Source: Flavobacterium sp. KACC 22761 (lineage in GTDB: Bacteria > Bacteroidota > Bacteroidia > Flavobacteriales > Flavobacteriaceae). From it: a DNA stretch of 64,000 nt. This document shows, piece after piece, positions 15,388-26,778 of the stretch. The first letter of the stretch is position 1, and each line of letters begins with the position of its first letter. The position numbers were made by a program, and so were the translations under genes. The stretch is taken from assembly GCF_034058155.1 (NCBI RefSeq), contig NZ_CP139148.1, positions 1,426,001 to 1,490,000 of the forward strand, given 5' to 3'. A model generated the notes under the pieces. It ran no database searches. It was given only the letters and a program-made list of their open reading frames with translations, and was not told the DNA's origin.

Positions 15388-16746
15388 CTAATTTACAATT
15401 TTATACAATTTATCTGACAAACGAATACGAAATGGAACCTCAAAAGTAACCTTATCACCAACTTTTGCAGATTGAGTTTCCGCTCCATTAACAATGATTC
15501 TGTCTAAAACCAATTCCTGATCTCCAGTAGTCGGACCAGAAATTAGGATTTTATCACCAACGTTTAATTCGTGATTTTCAACGGTAAATTGTCCAACTTG
15601 AGCTTTTACATAATAATGCTCTGCTTTTCCAAGAAGTACTTTTTTTACTTTTATTTTCTGACGAATATCCGCTGGCTTTTGCGCTGTAGCCAAAGCAGCT
15701 TCTGGTAATTCGCCTGAATGTTTGAATTTCAAGTTTTCCGATTTTCCTTTTCTGAATACTTTGTTTCCAACTTGTTTTCCAGTTCTTAAACGAACTTGGT
15801 CAACTAATGGCATGTGGATGATTTCTAGACATTCTGTAGAACAGCAGTTTTCCATTGTTGCTTTACATTCATCACACTGAATGAATAATAAATGACAACC
15901 ATCATTTTCACAATTTGTATGATTATCACAAGGTTTTCCGCATTGGTGACATTGTGAAATGATATCATCTGTGATTCTTTCACCAAGACGATTATCAAAT
16001 ACGAAGTTTTTACCAATGAACTTACTTTCTAAACCTTCTTCTTTCAATTGTTTTGCGTAATTAATAATGCCGCCTTCTAACTGATAAACGTTTTTGAAAC
16101 CTTGGTGTTTAAAATAAGCACTCGCTTTTTCACAACGAATACCTCCGGTACAATACATTACCAGATTTTTATCGTCTTTGTGATCTTTAAGCTGCTCGTT
16201 GATAATTGGCAAACTCTCTCTGAAAGTTTCAACATCCGGAGTAATCGCACCTTTGAAATGTCCAACTTCACTTTCGTAGTGATTTCTAAAATCTACAACA
16301 ATTGTGTTTGGATCATCAAGGATTTCATTGAATTCTTTGGCTTTCAAGTGAACGCCTATATTAGTAACATCAAAAGTATCATCGTTTAATCCATCGGCAA
16401 CAATTTTGTGTCTAACTTTGATTGTCAATTTTAAAAATGAATGATCGTCTTGTTCTACAGCAACATTCAATCGTATGCCTTTCATGAAATCATAAGCTTC
16501 AAGGGTTTCTCTAAAAGCTTCAAAATTTTCGGCAGGAATACTCATTTGAGCATTTATTCCTTCATTGGCAACATAAATTCGGCCTAATGCATCAAGGGCA
16601 TTCCAGGCAATAAATAAATCGTTACGAAATTTTTGTGGGTCTTGAATTTTGGCATACGCATAGAAAGACAACGTTAGTCGTTGTTGTCCTGCATCATCGA
16701 TCATGATAGCTCTTTCTTCTGCGCTCAAAGTGTTATACAGTTGCAT
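15388..16746 (-). CDS. trhO: oxygen-dependent tRNA U34 hydroxylase TrhO with an added U32-type C-terminal domain
   Basis: This 452-residue rhodanese-family protein matches TrhO (YceA), which makes 5-hydroxyuridine at tRNA U34 with O2. It has an N-terminal TrhO domain, then the rhodanese domain with the active loop CTGGIRC (C199) and a cysteine-rich region (C266, C269, C273, C279, C284, C291, C294, C301, C302, C306). Residues 366-452 are extra compared with the about 350-residue E. coli protein. They are about half identical, without gaps, to the C-terminus of the neighbouring U32 protein. The broken RAYT and its REP pair lie between the two genes. Confidence 0.93.
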   Translation of the reverse strand: MQLYNTLSAEERAIMIDDAGQQRLTLSFYAYAKIQDPQKFRNDLFIAWNALDALGRIYVANEGINAQMSIPAENFEAFRETLEAYDFMKGIRLNVAVEQDDHSFLKLTIKVRHKIVADGLNDDTFDVTNIGVHLKAKEFNEILDDPNTIVVDFRNHYESEVGHFKGAITPDVETFRESLPIINEQLKDHKDDKNLVMYCTGGIRCEKASAYFKHQGFKNVYQLEGGIINYAKQLKEEGLESKFIGKNFVFDNRLGERITDDIISQCHQCGKPCDNHTNCENDGCHLLFIQCDECKATMENCCSTECLEIIHMPLVDQVRLRTGKQVGNKVFRKGKSENLKFKHSGELPEAALATAQKPADIRQKIKVKKVLLGKAEHYYVKAQVGQFTVENHELNVGDKILISGPTTGDQELVLDRIIVNGAETQSAKVGDKVTFEVPFRIRLSDKLYKIVN

Positions 16747-16920
16747 GCTATAAACAGTTTTAAGTTAAGAATATATGGTTTTTTTTTTAGATTTTTCTCT
16801 AAATCTGCGGCAAAAATAGGGTTTATTTTGAGATTAAAAATGATCTTGCCCTAATTATCTGATTTTTTTAACAACTTCTAAAAAAAACAAACTAATCAAC
16901 AATATTCTTTTTAAATAAAA

Positions 16921-18603
16921 TCAGAATTTATTTTCCGTTTCAGAAGCACGAACCACTAAGTCATCAACCGAGACAGAACGGCTTATGTGTCCCATAAAAG
17001 ATTCAAAATCCTCTGCTCTCAGGCTGTCGCGAACTTCAGAACGTGCTTCGGCTATTTTGAGCGTAATATTTTTGGCATTTAAATCAAAAAACAAATGTTT
17101 CAAGAAACGTGTTCCAGCAATATCAACACGAGGAGATGAATTAAGATCTAATATTACTGTTTTTAATGAATGTGGTTCGGTATATATTTTTTTCCAAATT
17201 TTTTCTTTGATATATTCGGCATTAAAATAAAATATAGACGATTCAATCCTTACGATCAATACGTTTTCAATTTTTTCATTATCCGGATGTCTTTCTAAAT
17301 CGGTATAAAGTTTTGTTCCAGATACTCTGCCTAAAAAAGCCACGTTTGGTTTTGAAGCGGCTTTCAGCAAAAGCAGTAAAGTAAACATTGCCGCCAACAA
17401 TACACCTGTCAAAATTCCCCAAATGAGCACTCCTAGAAGCGCAATCATTGCTACGGTAAATTCCTGTTTGTCTCTTTTGTAGAGATATTTCATTTCTTTT
17501 AAATCAAAAAGACCTCGGATGGCCACCAAAACGATTGAAGCCAAGACCACAGTTGGCAGATTTTGAAGATATCCCGTTAAAAACAAAAGACAAATTGCAA
17601 TTGTAGCCGAAGAAAATAAAAGAGACAAAGGACTTTTTGCGCCAGCAGTATCATTTACAGCCGATTGTGACAATCCGCCAGCAACAGGATAACCTTGACC
17701 TAATGCAACTGTTGCGTTGGCAACTCCAAGTGCTAAAAGTTCTTGGCGCGGGTCGATAACATATCCATTTTTTTGTGCCAATGTTCTTCCCGCAGAAACG
17801 CTTTCAATATAAGACAATAAAAAACAGGCCATAGCAAGAAGCAATACTCCATCGACATCCCGAATCATTATTGACGGTAAATGAAATTCTGGAAGTCCTG
17901 TTGGAATCACGCCAACCGTTTTGAAACCACTATACTTTAATGATGTTGTCGAAACAAGCACAATCGACAAAATAACTATTAAAATTGCTATTGGTCGGCC
18001 GGGGGCTAGTTTCTCTCCAATAATTAATAGTATTATAGCTGTAATACCAAAGATGAAAACGGTACTATTAAGATCTGGAATTTGCCGAAATAGCACAATA
18101 ATTCGTTCCAGAAAATTGTCGCCACCGCCTTCTACACCAAATAATTTAGGCAATTGAGTCATCCCAATTGTTATGGCAGCACCAGCTTTGAATCCCAGCA
18201 AAACCGTTTCACTTATGAAATTTATGATGCCACTTAATTTTAAAATATAGGCAATGATTGCCATTACAGCAAAAACTAATGCGGTGAGCGAAGCAATTTC
18301 AGACCATCGTTGCACATCACCTTTGGCCATAGTCGCGATTGTAGTTCCAATCAACAAGGAAATTGCTGATGTTGGCCCTATTGCAAGCTGCTTGCTGGTT
18401 CCTAAAAAAGCATAAAATATTCCTCCCAAAAGGTAGCCATAAATTCCAAATTGTGGTGGTAATCCTGCCAGCGTTGCATATGCTAGTGAAACCGGAATTC
18501 CATAGGCGGCAAGTGTCACTCCTGCCACAAAATCGCTTTTAAGGTTTTTTGATTTATACTCTTTGATCCAGCCCGTAATGGGCACAAGTTTCGAAATCAT
18601 CAT
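16921..18603 (-). CDS. SulP family anion transporter with STAS domain
   Basis: This 560-residue protein has the SulP start LKSDFVAGVTLAAYGIPVSLAYATLAGLPPQFG, about 12 membrane segments and a cytoplasmic STAS domain at about residues 440-550 (VILDLNSSPRVDIAGTRFL). SulP proteins move sulfate, bicarbonate or other anions across the inner membrane; the substrate cannot be told here. It lies 16 bases after the PPK2 gene on the same strand, so they are probably one operon. No carbonic anhydrase or sulfate assimilation gene is nearby. Confidence 0.9.
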   Translation of the reverse strand: MMISKLVPITGWIKEYKSKNLKSDFVAGVTLAAYGIPVSLAYATLAGLPPQFGIYGYLLGGIFYAFLGTSKQLAIGPTSAISLLIGTTIATMAKGDVQRWSEIASLTALVFAVMAIIAYILKLSGIINFISETVLLGFKAGAAITIGMTQLPKLFGVEGGGDNFLERIIVLFRQIPDLNSTVFIFGITAIILLIIGEKLAPGRPIAILIVILSIVLVSTTSLKYSGFKTVGVIPTGLPEFHLPSIMIRDVDGVLLLAMACFLLSYIESVSAGRTLAQKNGYVIDPRQELLALGVANATVALGQGYPVAGGLSQSAVNDTAGAKSPLSLLFSSATIAICLLFLTGYLQNLPTVVLASIVLVAIRGLFDLKEMKYLYKRDKQEFTVAMIALLGVLIWGILTGVLLAAMFTLLLLLKAASKPNVAFLGRVSGTKLYTDLERHPDNEKIENVLIVRIESSIFYFNAEYIKEKIWKKIYTEPHSLKTVILDLNSSPRVDIAGTRFLKHLFFDLNAKNITLKIAEARSEVRDSLRAEDFESFMGHISRSVSVDDLVVRASETENKF

Positions 18604-18619
18604 TTAATAATGATAAGAA

Positions 18620-19582
18620 TTAATCTTTTTCGGCTAATAAGGCTTTTTTAACCTCAATTAGTTCTGCAAGTTTTTCTTCGCTTACTTTTGGATATTCTAA
18701 ATCCATTTCGTCTAAAGCATGAATAATTGCAGATGCAATTGCAATTCGGGCATAATATTTATCATCTGCAGGAATAACATACCAAGGTGATTTTTTTGTT
18801 GAGGTATTTTTGATCAGTTCTTCATAAGCAAACATATAATCATTCCAATATCCTCTTTCTTTGGCATCGGCGGCACTGAATTTCCAGTTTTTATCGGGAT
18901 TGTCAACGCGCTCTATGAACCTGTTTTTCTGTTCTTCTTTAGAAACATTCAGAAAAAATTTGATTACTATAGTTCCGTTTCTATTCAAATATTTTTCAAA
19001 GTTTCGAATGTCTTCAAAGCGGTTTTCCCAAATATTTTCCTTTATCAATTTTTCTGGAATTTTTTGACTTCTTAAAATCTGTTCATGCACACGAACTACC
19101 AAAACTTCTTCATAATACGAACGGTTAAAAATTCCGATACGGCCTCTTTCCGGCAAATGTTTTTGGCATCGCCATAAAAAATCATGATCCAATTCTTCGG
19201 AACTTGGCGCTTTAAAAGATGAAACCTGACAGCCTTGCGGATTTATCCCAGACATAACATGTTTGATTGCGCCATCTTTTCCCGCCGCATCCATTGCCTG
19301 AAAAATAATCAGCACCGACCATTTATCCTGGGCATAAAGAGTCTCTTGCATCGCAGCCAATGCTTTTACACCCATTTGCAAAGTTTCTTTAATCCCAGAT
19401 TTTGATTCATTTCCAGAATAAGAAGTTGGCTTGCCTTTTAGCGTAAAATCTTTATCATCTCCAACACAAAACTCCTCCGAAAACTTCTTTGCACGATGAA
19501 GCAACTCCTTTTTGCTTAATGCTTTTAAACTATCTGGAACGGCATCTAAATTATCCTGATTTTTTTTATTTTTTTTTGACAT
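18620..19582 (-). CDS. ppk2: polyphosphate kinase 2 family protein
   Basis: The 320-residue product carries the PPK2 P-loop type motif AMDAAGKDG (D98, K102) and the second signature NRSYYEEVLVVRVH, followed by RFIERVDNPDKNWKFS and the lid region. PPK2 enzymes transfer phosphate between polyphosphate and nucleotides. The subclass (nucleoside mono- or diphosphate substrate) is not clear from the sequence. It has a lysine-rich N-terminus (MSKKNKKNQD) and sits upstream of sulP. The 249-base gap to the RND operon is AT-rich and empty of further genes. Confidence 0.9.
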   Translation of the reverse strand: MSKKNKKNQDNLDAVPDSLKALSKKELLHRAKKFSEEFCVGDDKDFTLKGKPTSYSGNESKSGIKETLQMGVKALAAMQETLYAQDKWSVLIIFQAMDAAGKDGAIKHVMSGINPQGCQVSSFKAPSSEELDHDFLWRCQKHLPERGRIGIFNRSYYEEVLVVRVHEQILRSQKIPEKLIKENIWENRFEDIRNFEKYLNRNGTIVIKFFLNVSKEEQKNRFIERVDNPDKNWKFSAADAKERGYWNDYMFAYEELIKNTSTKKSPWYVIPADDKYYARIAIASAIIHALDEMDLEYPKVSEEKLAELIEVKKALLAEKD

Positions 19583-19831
19583 AAACGAACAATATTTAAG
19601 ATTTTGAATTTTGACAACAAAAAAGGGTTCTTACAAAACATGCATTTTAACGACAATTTGTGTCTTTTTGTCGGTTTTTTAGCTACTGAATATCAATTAA
19701 CTATAAATTTAATAAAAAATCAAATTGAAAATAATATTTAAAAAATTAATTAAAAAAATGTTAACTTAGCTTAGGATTTATTTGGTTTTAAGTTAGTTAA
19801 GTTTTAATAGAATTTTAAAAAATTTGAAAAA

Positions 19832-20977
19832 ATGAACAAAATTTACTCCCCAGCAATTTTCTTACTTTTTTTATTGTTTTCCTGCAAAAAAGAAGCCCCA
19901 CCGCAGCCAAAGCCATTAGAAATTTCAGTCACCACCGTATTACAGCAGGATGTTAAAATTGAATCTGAATACACGGGACAAACTTTTGGTCAATCAGACA
20001 TTCAAATTAATCCTCGAGTCGATGGCATTATCGAAAGTGTGAATTTTAAAGAAGGAAGCTTTGTTACGAAAGGACAATTGTTGTACACTATTGATCCTTT
20101 GCCTTATAAAGCAAAACTTAATCAAGCCGAAGGAAATGCCGCTGAATCACAAGCGCGTTTGTCAAAAACCAAATCCGATCTGGACATGATTACTCCTCTT
20201 GCTAAAATGAATGCAGTCAGCCAGAGAGAATTGGTTTCGGCCAAATCTGCCTACACGGCTTCCATTGCCCAAATCAAAGCATCAGATGCATCTGTTCAAA
20301 ATGCTAAAATCGAGTTGGGTTATTGCCGAATCGTGGCTCCAATTTCTGGTTTAATCGGAATCTCAAAAGTTAGAGTTGGCGATTATGTTCGACCGGGAGC
20401 TGTTTCTATTTTGAATACCATTTCTGATTTAGGAGATGTAAGAGTTCGTTTCACCATGAGCGAGCAGGAGTTTCTTCGTTTATACAGAGAATTCAACAAA
20501 CCAAATTCTGCTTTAAAAGGCTCTGGAGCATCAGTTACTTTAAAATTGTCAGACGGTTCTATATATCCTCAAACAGGAAAAGTAAGTTTTACCGACAGAC
20601 AAATAGATCCAGCAACTGGTGCCATCACATTTGAAGCTGCATTTCCAAATCCTGACAAATTGCTACGTCCAGGGCAATATGCAAAAATTGCACTCCTTAC
20701 TGACATTCGCAAAGATGCAATCGTAATTCCACAACGTGCTGTTATCGAAGTACAAGGAATTTATCAAGTTTATGTTTTAGGAAATGACAATAAAGTCCAG
20801 ATGCAAATTGTAAAACCAGGTCCGGCGGTTCAAAACGGATATATCATTGAAGAAGGTTTAAAACCAGGCGATAAGATAGCCATGGGAGGAACATCATTAT
20901 TAAAAAACGGAAGCGTTATTACACCTAAAGTTGTGCAATGGCAATTGGGTGACACTGAATCTGCAGTTACTAAATAA
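19832..20977 (+). CDS. RND efflux periplasmic adaptor lipoprotein
   Basis: The 381-residue membrane-fusion protein has the lipobox LLFSC (C18). The biotinyl-lipoyl and hairpin regions are visible (GIIESVNFKEGSFVTKGQLLY; the helical hairpin about residues 90-150; LGYCRIVAPISGLIG). It is followed by the beta-barrel and membrane-proximal domains. It links the inner-membrane pump to the outer-membrane channel encoded downstream, 20 bases from the pump gene. The AcrA-like length and order suggest a drug-type (HAE1) pump. Confidence 0.93.
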   Translation: MNKIYSPAIFLLFLLFSCKKEAPPQPKPLEISVTTVLQQDVKIESEYTGQTFGQSDIQINPRVDGIIESVNFKEGSFVTKGQLLYTIDPLPYKAKLNQAEGNAAESQARLSKTKSDLDMITPLAKMNAVSQRELVSAKSAYTASIAQIKASDASVQNAKIELGYCRIVAPISGLIGISKVRVGDYVRPGAVSILNTISDLGDVRVRFTMSEQEFLRLYREFNKPNSALKGSGASVTLKLSDGSIYPQTGKVSFTDRQIDPATGAITFEAAFPNPDKLLRPGQYAKIALLTDIRKDAIVIPQRAVIEVQGIYQVYVLGNDNKVQMQIVKPGPAVQNGYIIEEGLKPGDKIAMGGTSLLKNGSVITPKVVQWQLGDTESAVTK

Positions 20978-20997
20978 TAATCTATATACATAGTATT

Positions 20998-23900
20998 ATG
21001 GGAGAATTTTTCGTTCGAAGACCAATCGTTGCTATCGTTATCAGTATTATTATTGTAATACTTGGACTGCTAGCTTTACAAAAAACACCAATTTCACAAT
21101 ATCCAGATATCAATCCTCCTGTTGTAAAAATTACTACATCATTCACAGGAGCAAATGCGCTCAATGTTGAGCAAGCTGTTGCTACTCCAATTGAACAAAA
21201 AGTAAATGGTGTTGAAAATATGTTGTACATGAAATCCATCAACACTTCTGATGGTGCCTGTACGATTGAGGTAACTTTTGATGTGGGAACCAATTTGGAT
21301 AATGCCAATATGCTTACCCAAAACAGACAAAACCAATCGGCTCCTTTTATGCCTTCGAGCGTAAAACAACAAGGGGTTGTGGTAAAAAAATCGTTGTCGT
21401 TTCCAATGATGCTGTTCACAGTTACATCAACCAATCCAAAATATGACGCTAAGTTTTTGAACAACTATGCTAGTATTAACATTGTGGATCAATTGGCTCG
21501 TATCAAAGGAGTTGGAGAAGTTACCCTTTTTGGAGGAAGTGATTATTCGATGAGAATTTGGCTAAAAGCCGATATGATGAGCAAACTTGGCGTCACTGTC
21601 GAAGATGTCAAAAATGCACTTAATGCTCAGAATATGATCAGTCCCGGAGGGAAATTTGGAGCAGAACCAGCGCCACCAAATACTGAATTCACTTATGGTG
21701 TAACACTTCAAGATCGTTTAGTCACAGAAAAAGAATTTGGAAACATCGTAGTTCGAAGCAAACAAGACGGTGCTCAGGTTTTGATGGGTGATATTGCCCG
21801 AATTGAATTAGGAACTGAAAACTACAGTTCTACCGCAAGACGAAACAGTTCGCCAAGTGCCGTTGTTGCTTTGTACCAAATGCCTGGAAGTAATGCTCTT
21901 GAAGTTGCAGAAAATGCAAAAGCCACAATGAAGCTTTTATCTGAAAAGTTTCCTAAAGATATCGAATATCAGGAATCTTTAGATACAACTTTAGCAATTA
22001 CTGCCGGTGTTGACGACATTGTACATACGCTTTTTGAAGCCATTATATTAGTAATTTTAGTGGTTTTCATTTTTCTTCAAAACTGGCGCGCTACTTTAAT
22101 CCCGTTAATTACAGTTCCCGTTTCGCTTATTGGAACCATTGCTGTGTTCCCAATGCTGGGATTTTCCATCAATACACTTTCGCTTTTAGGATTAGTATTG
22201 GCAATCGGAATTGTGGTCGATGATGCTATCGTGGTTGTTGAGGCCGTTATTCATCATATCGAACACGGAAAAACTCCGAAAGAAGCGACAGTTCAAGCGA
22301 TGCGGGAAGTATCTGGACCCGTAATCGCAATTGCCTTAATTTTATGTGCTGTATTTATTCCGGTTGCCATGACTCCGGGAATTACTGGACGATTTTATCA
22401 GCAGTTTGCCATAACCATTGCCGTCTCGGTTGCGTTCTCTGCTTTTAGCGCACTTTCTTTGAGTCCCGCGCTCTGTGCCATGTTGCTAAAACCAACTAAA
22501 CCAATTGAGGAACAGACTGGCTGGCTGGCCAAATTTTTCGCGGGATTCAACCGAATCTTCGAAAAAGTCACTGGAAAATATATCAACGGAGCTACATTTT
22601 TTGCCAAAAAAGCAATGCGCATCGTTTTATTGCTTGCTGTAATATTAGTTGCTATTGTTTTCTTAGGAAAGAAAATTCCGTTAGGATTTATTCCTGAAGA
22701 AGATCAAGGTTATGTTTTAGTAAATATTGCATTGCCTCCTGCGTCGTCATTACAGCGTACAGATGAAATTTCGAAAAAGGTGGACAGTTTCCTTAAAGAA
22801 GAAAAATCGATTCTGTCCTATACAACTATAAACGGATTTAGTATGCTTACGAACTCCTATCAGCCAAACAATGCTTTCATTTTCATCTCATTAAAACCTT
22901 GGGAAGACAGAGCCGAAACTGCCAAACAATTTGTTGATAGACTAAACATAAAACTTGCAACTCAAATTACGACTGCAACCTGTTTTTCATTTGGTCCACC
23001 GGCAATTCAAGGTTTAGGAGCTTCGGCAGGTTTCAGTTTAATGCTGCAAGACAGAGGTGGAAATACTCCACAATATTTGGCCGAGCAAACACAAGCATTT
23101 ATCGCGGCCGCACAACAGCGCCCAGAAATAAAACGAATTTATACCACTTTTAATGCTGGTACACCGCAAGTAAAATTAGATATTGACAATGATAAAGCCA
23201 TGAAATTAGGTATTCCAGTTTCAAAAGTTACAGAAGCTTTAGGAGCATTTTTAGGAGGAAGTTATGTAAATGACTTCAACCGTTTTGGTCGTCAGTATAA
23301 AGTTTACCTGCAAGGTGAAGCCGCTGATCGTGTGAGGCCGGAAGATTTAAATCTGATTTATGTAAAAAATAATGCTGGCGACATGTTGCCCGTTTCCACA
23401 TTGGTTACGGCAACAAAAGTTACTGGTCCCGACTTTACCAATCGTTTAAATTTATTCCGATCTGCAGAAATTGGAGGAAGCCCAAATGATGGTTATAGTA
23501 GTGCACAAGCCTTGACTGCACTCGAAGAAGTTGCTAAACAGACTTTGCCTGCTGATATGAGTTTTGATTACATCAACTTATCTTATCAGGAAAAACATTC
23601 ACCTGGAGGAAGTTCTGTATTTATTATGGCATTGGTGTTTGTATTCTTGATTCTTGCGGCGCAATATGAAAGCTGGAAACTGCCTTTCAGCGTATTGCTT
23701 GGAGCTCCTTTTGCTGTATTTGGTGCCTTTTTAGGATTAATGTTGGCAAGATTTGGAAGTGATGCTTACGTAAATAACGTTTTTGCACAAATTGGACTCG
23801 TTTTATTAATCGGACTAGTTGCCAAAAATGCCATTTTGATTGTAGAGTTTGCCAAAGAAGAATACGAAAAAGGGAAACCGCTTTATGAATCGGCTATGGT

Positions 23901-24163
23901 TGCGGCAAAACTTCGTTTCCGACCGATTTTGATGACGGCATTTGCATTCATTCTTGGGGTTGTTCCTTTATTGACTGCTACTGGCGCGGGTTCTCAAGCT
24001 CGTATCGTAATGGGAATGGCGGTATTTAGTGGTATGTTAATCGCGACAGTATTAGGTGTATTAATTGTACCCGGTCTATTTGTAATGATTGAAAACATCG
24101 GAAAAAAGAAAGATGAAGCAATCGTATCTGAAGGAAATAATGTGGAATCAAATACTGCAGATC

Positions 24164-24171
<8 letters not shown>
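20998..24171 (+). CDS. RND efflux pump, inner-membrane permease (HAE1/AcrB-like)
   Basis: The 1057-residue protein has the RND start MGEFFVRRPIVAIVISIIIV and the QKTPISQYPDINPP segment. The twin aspartates needed for proton relay lie in AIGIVVDDAIVVVEAV, and the two large periplasmic loops are present. Hydrophobic-amphiphilic (HAE1) rather than metal specificity follows from overall similarity to AcrB. The coding end overlaps the start of the outer-membrane factor gene by 8 bases, so the three genes form one transcript for a tripartite pump. Confidence 0.95.
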
Positions 24172-25526
<1,355 letters not shown>

Positions 25527-25531
<5 letters not shown>

Positions 25532-25694
25532 GATGCTAAGTTGCTGAGATGCTAAGTTTTTTCTAAACGTAAACGTATAAAACAACAAAAAGCACTATTT
25601 TCATAGTGCTTTTTGTCTTAAATTTTTGTACTGCGAATCTTCGCTTCTTAAAAAAACTTAGAATCTCAGTAACTTAGAATCTTAGCATCTTTAG
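25527..25694. repeat. 8-base word-repeat arms flanking a terminator
   Basis: The left arm (25527-25570) runs CTAAGATG-CTAAGTTG-CTGAGATG-CTAAG. The right arm (25644-25694) runs ACTTAGAATCTCAGTAACTTAG.. ending in CTTAGCATCTT. The period is 8 to 10 bases and the arms are imperfect complements. The genes on both sides converge and a hairpin lies in the middle. Confidence 0.7.
25586..25616. terminator. bidirectional terminator of the RND operon and bacilliredoxin gene
   Basis: The stem AAAAAGCACTAT/ATAGTGCTTTTT has a four-base loop, with A and T runs built into the ends. Confidence 0.85.
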
Positions 25695-25697
25695 GAA

Positions 25698-26108
25698 TTA
25701 GCAGAATTCGTTAAACGCATCTTGCAAATTCTCAGCAATCATTTCAGCTGGACGTCCTTCGATGTGGTGACGCTCTAACATGTGAACCAATTCTCCGTTT
25801 TTGAACAAAGCCATAGATGGCGATGATGGAGGAAAAGGAAACATATGTTGTCTTGCAGCATCAACAGCTTCTTTGTCAACACCAGCGAAAACTGTAATAA
25901 GGTGATCTGGTTTTTTAGCATTATCCAAACTCATTTTTGCTCCCGGACGTGCATTTCTTGCAGCACAACCGCAAACTGAGTTTACAACAACTAAAGTGGT
26001 ACCTTCAGCTTTGATAGCATTCTCAACAGCTTCAGCACTATGTAAATCTTGAAAACCTGCAGAAGTTAATTCAGCTTCCATTGGTCTTACCATGTCTAGT
26101 GGATACAT
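25698..26108 (-). CDS. bacilliredoxin-like protein (BrxA/BrxB, YphP family)
   Basis: This 136-residue thioredoxin-fold protein has the CGC motif at residues 46-48 ([14 protein letters not shown]), as in bacilliredoxins, which remove bacillithiol or other thiol caps from proteins. It has the family start [15 protein letters not shown]. Flavobacteria are thought to use bacillithiol, so the role is plausible, but no bacillithiol synthesis gene is in the window. Confidence 0.9.
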   Translation of the reverse strand: MYPLDMVRPMEAELTSAGFQDLHSAEAVENAIKAEGTTLVVVNSVCGCAARNARPGAKMSLDNAKKPDHLITVFAGVDKEAVDAARQHMFPFPPSSPSMALFKNGELVHMLERHHIEGRPAEMIAENLQDAFNEFC

Positions 26109-26140
26109 ATTTCTTGTTTTTAAATTTTACTTTTGAACTG

Positions 26141-26148
26141 CAAAGTTA
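26141..26148 (-). promoter_or_regulatory. -7 promoter box of the bacilliredoxin gene
   Basis: Reads TAACTTTG on the minus strand, 32 bases before the ATG at 26108. Confidence 0.5.
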
Positions 26149-26237
26149 CAAAGTTTACTCGCAACTCCTTAATTTCAAGTATAAAGTTTTGTTATAGTTT
26201 GATATAAAATTTCGAGCAAAATTATTTCTATCTGATT

Positions 26238-26666
26238 CTAATCCTCCTTTTTATGTTTTTTGTGCAAAAACTCGTAATTGTATTGCTTCAAATGAGTATT
26301 TCGGCTTCTAACTTTTAATTTTGTTCCCAAAACTGTTGATTTATTTTGTTCCGAAATTTCAATAGTCGAAAGATAACTGGTCAAATACTTCCGAAGAATC
26401 TGTATTTTATCAACTTCAATAGAATAAATGGTCTTTTTTCCATCGTATTTTATATTGACCAAATTCGCTTTTTTTAATTCCAGCAAATGTTTTGAAATAG
26501 TGGACTGCGCGAGCGGAATCAATTCAACTATTTCACCGCAAGTTCTGTTGTTTTTTTTCCACAATAGAGTCATAATCTGAATTCGTACGGCATGCCCGAG
26601 AGCTTTGCAAATTTTTCCTATTTCGTCTGTTTCACTATCAAAACCCAACTTTTTTGTAATTCCCAT
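26238..26666 (-). CDS. ArsR family transcriptional regulator
   Basis: This 142-residue winged-helix protein has the ArsR pattern KALGHAVRIQIMTLLWKKN..CGEIVELIPLAQSTISKHLLELKKANLVNIKYDGKKTIYSI. No obvious metal-binding CxC lies in the recognition helix, so it may not be a metal sensor. The target is unknown; the nearest genes are crtY upstream on the same strand and bacilliredoxin downstream. Confidence 0.88.
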   Translation of the reverse strand: MGITKKLGFDSETDEIGKICKALGHAVRIQIMTLLWKKNNRTCGEIVELIPLAQSTISKHLLELKKANLVNIKYDGKKTIYSIEVDKIQILRKYLTSYLSTIEISEQNKSTVLGTKLKVRSRNTHLKQYNYEFLHKKHKKED

Positions 26667-26694
26667 AAATTAGCCGTTCATTAATTTGAATATA

Positions 26695-26702
26695 CAAACT
26701 TA
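26695..26702 (-). promoter_or_regulatory. -7 promoter box of the arsR-type gene
   Basis: Reads TAAGTTTG on the minus strand, 28 bases before the ATG at 26666. Confidence 0.45.
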
Positions 26703-26778
26703 ACTTGAAAGGCAATTTATTAATCACCTCAAAAAGTCGGAAGAATAAAACAATAAGCCAGATTTTTCAAGGATTGAA

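Noticed and set aside
20982..21464. 160-residue frame on the minus strand of the RND pump gene
   Set aside because: Shadow of a strongly coding region; no start signal or family.
24089..24163. Upstream extension of the outer-membrane factor gene
   Set aside because: It overlaps the pump gene and removes the lipoprotein signal that starts at 24164.
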